DNA of 64,000 nucleotides from assembly GCA_016946835.1 (NCBI GenBank), contig JACVTC010000108.1, forward strand, positions 493,501 through 557,500, written 5' to 3'. This document shows, one piece after another, positions 62,822 to 64,000 of this stretch. The notes below the pieces were generated by a model. The model worked only from the letters and a program-made list of their open reading frames with translations. It had not been told where the DNA came from and did not search any database. Numbering within the stretch: position 1 is the stretch's first letter; each line of letters begins with the position of its first letter. The DNA comes from Neocallimastix lanati (nom. inval.) (taxonomy: Eukaryota; Neocallimastigomycota; Neocallimastigomycetes; Neocallimastigales; Neocallimastigaceae). The position numbers were made by a program, and so were the translations under genes.

Positions 62822-64000
62822 ATGGATTGTAAAGAATTTACCTGGATTATGTTTTGTATTATTTGGATAGCATGTTGCTTTGTTCCATCAAGTGAGGCCT
62901 ATGATGAAAATTTATTCTCAGATTCGTTAATTGTTATCAAAAGTACTAATGAAACCATTCAAGTAAGTTCAAAATAACAAAAATATATATTACATATATA
63001 TGTAGTTTGAATATTATATAATTATAAAATATGAAGTTTAAGTTTTCAATTAAAAATAATATGTATTTATAATATGAAATGTATAAGATAAAACTATTTT
63101 TTTTTAAAAAAATAAAAAAAAAACTAATTTTTAATTTTAAATTTTAATATATTATATTTAATTTTTTAATGTTAAATTTTATTTTATTTTATTTTTATAT
63201 TATTATTATTATTATTAATATTATTATTATTATTAATTTTAATTTATTTAAATTTTTATTGTTTCTATTTATATTTTTACTTTTATATATATTTATTTTT
63301 ATAATATTATTATTTTTATAATATTTTTTTTTTTTCTCTTTGAAAGGGAAGATTAGCTGCATTTGGTCCTAGATTAAGTGAAGATGAAATTCAAGGTATT
63401 GTTATTCCAATGGAAATGATTGAAAGTGATGGACGTTATGGTTGTAAAATTATAAAGGAAAAAAAGATTAAAAGTGTTGTCAAAAAATATGGAATTAATA
63501 TTCTTGAAGAAGGTTTTATAGCTTTGATTGAAAGAGGTGGAGGTTGTACTTTTTCTGAGAAAGTTCGTAATATGCAAAGTAGCGGTGCCAAAGCTGTAAT
63601 TGTTGGTAATAATTATGGTGATTATCATTTAATTACCATGTATTCTGGTGGAGATACTTCTGATATTCAAATTCCATCAGTTTTCATTCTTCAATATGAT
63701 ATGTATACCATTCGACAAGATTATCCTTTTGAAGAGATTAGCATTATTAAAGCTGATGGTGATTGGCCAGTTACTGATATATTTATGATGACCACATTAT
63801 TACCAGTTTTTTTCATTTTTGGAATATTCATTATATATAAATTTAGAATTGACTCCTTTGAAGCTGAATTACAAGCGGAATCATCTGCTAGTTTAGGAGC
63901 TGCTACACAAGAAGAAGTTGATGCTCTTCCAATAAAAACATTTGATTCGAAGAAAATGAAAGAAAATGATCCTGAAACATGTGCTGTTTGTATTGATGAC
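62822..64000 (+). CDS. PA-TM-RING E3 ubiquitin ligase (partial, runs off the edge)
   Basis: Exon 1 (62822-62962) and exon 2 (63347 to the window edge) are joined by a GTAAGT...AAAG phase-0 intron. 265 residues are visible. A signal peptide covers about residues 1-26 (FCIIWIACCFVPSSEA). A protease-associated domain follows, with the typical IERGGGCTFSEKVRNMQSSG and AKAVIVGNNYG at 109-137 and IPSVFILQYD. A membrane segment lies at about 191-211 (TTLLPVFFIFGIFIIYKF). The cytosolic part ends at CAVCIDD (259-265), the first two zinc ligands of a RING-H2 finger. This is the RNF13/GRAIL-type arrangement, acting in endosomes or the secretory pathway. The rest of the RING lies beyond the window. Confidence 0.93.

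Overview
The window is extremely AT-rich eukaryotic DNA. It has long poly-A and poly-T tracts, many microsatellites, short AT-rich introns with GTA/GTG...AG borders, and genes set apart like islands. The gene content is fungal: a Pmp3-type membrane peptide, a GT34-type glycosyltransferase fused to a lectin domain, an F-box protein and a PA-TM-RING ubiquitin ligase. Together with the base composition, this suggests an anaerobic gut fungus (Neocallimastigomycota). That assignment is inference. No tRNA, rRNA or CRISPR was found.

Intact or near-intact host genes are: a Pmp3/UPF0057 peptide (1042-1492, minus, one intron); an acidic three-exon protein of unknown function (16695-18278, plus); a secreted, probably GPI-anchored protein (23795-25147, plus); two neighbouring Cys-rich secreted-protein genes with single-base frame breaks (29446-30434 and 30835-31444, minus); an F-box protein (33948-35267, minus); a type II membrane protein joining an SUEL lectin domain to a GT34 catalytic domain (41538-43310, plus, three exons); a four-exon multi-pass membrane protein (51096-52336, plus); and a PA-TM-RING ligase cut by the right edge (62822-64000, plus).

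Mobile DNA fills much of the rest. A young Ty1/copia element lies at 9780-13054. It has 338-bp LTRs that are almost identical, a 5-12 bp target repeat, a primer site complementary to a tRNA-Lys(CUU) anticodon arm, and a possible -1 frameshift site between Gag and Pol. Its pol carries a large internal deletion and a frameshift. Older copia fragments lie at 6600-7960 (two fragments facing opposite ways), 39540-40300 and 56640-57650. Three decayed MULE-transposase copies lie at 4717-5980, 54620-55780 and 57655-59260. Two 3' ends of one LINE-like family lie in opposite orientations at 47185-47965 and 59401-60115. A GC-richer SINE-like element at 31819-32241 has a perfect 17-bp target duplication, and a shortened relative lies at 48375-48545. 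A short element with about 55-bp inverted ends lies at 32528-32776.

Two decayed relatives of the lectin-glycosyltransferase follow it at 46640-48803 and 49941-50152, and the first has been split by LINE and SINE insertions. A broken fragment of an RNA-polymerase largest subunit (27621-28080, minus), with an atypical residue after its NRQPTL motif, is the most unexpected single item. Microsatellites of a TTATTTA-type heptamer recur throughout.
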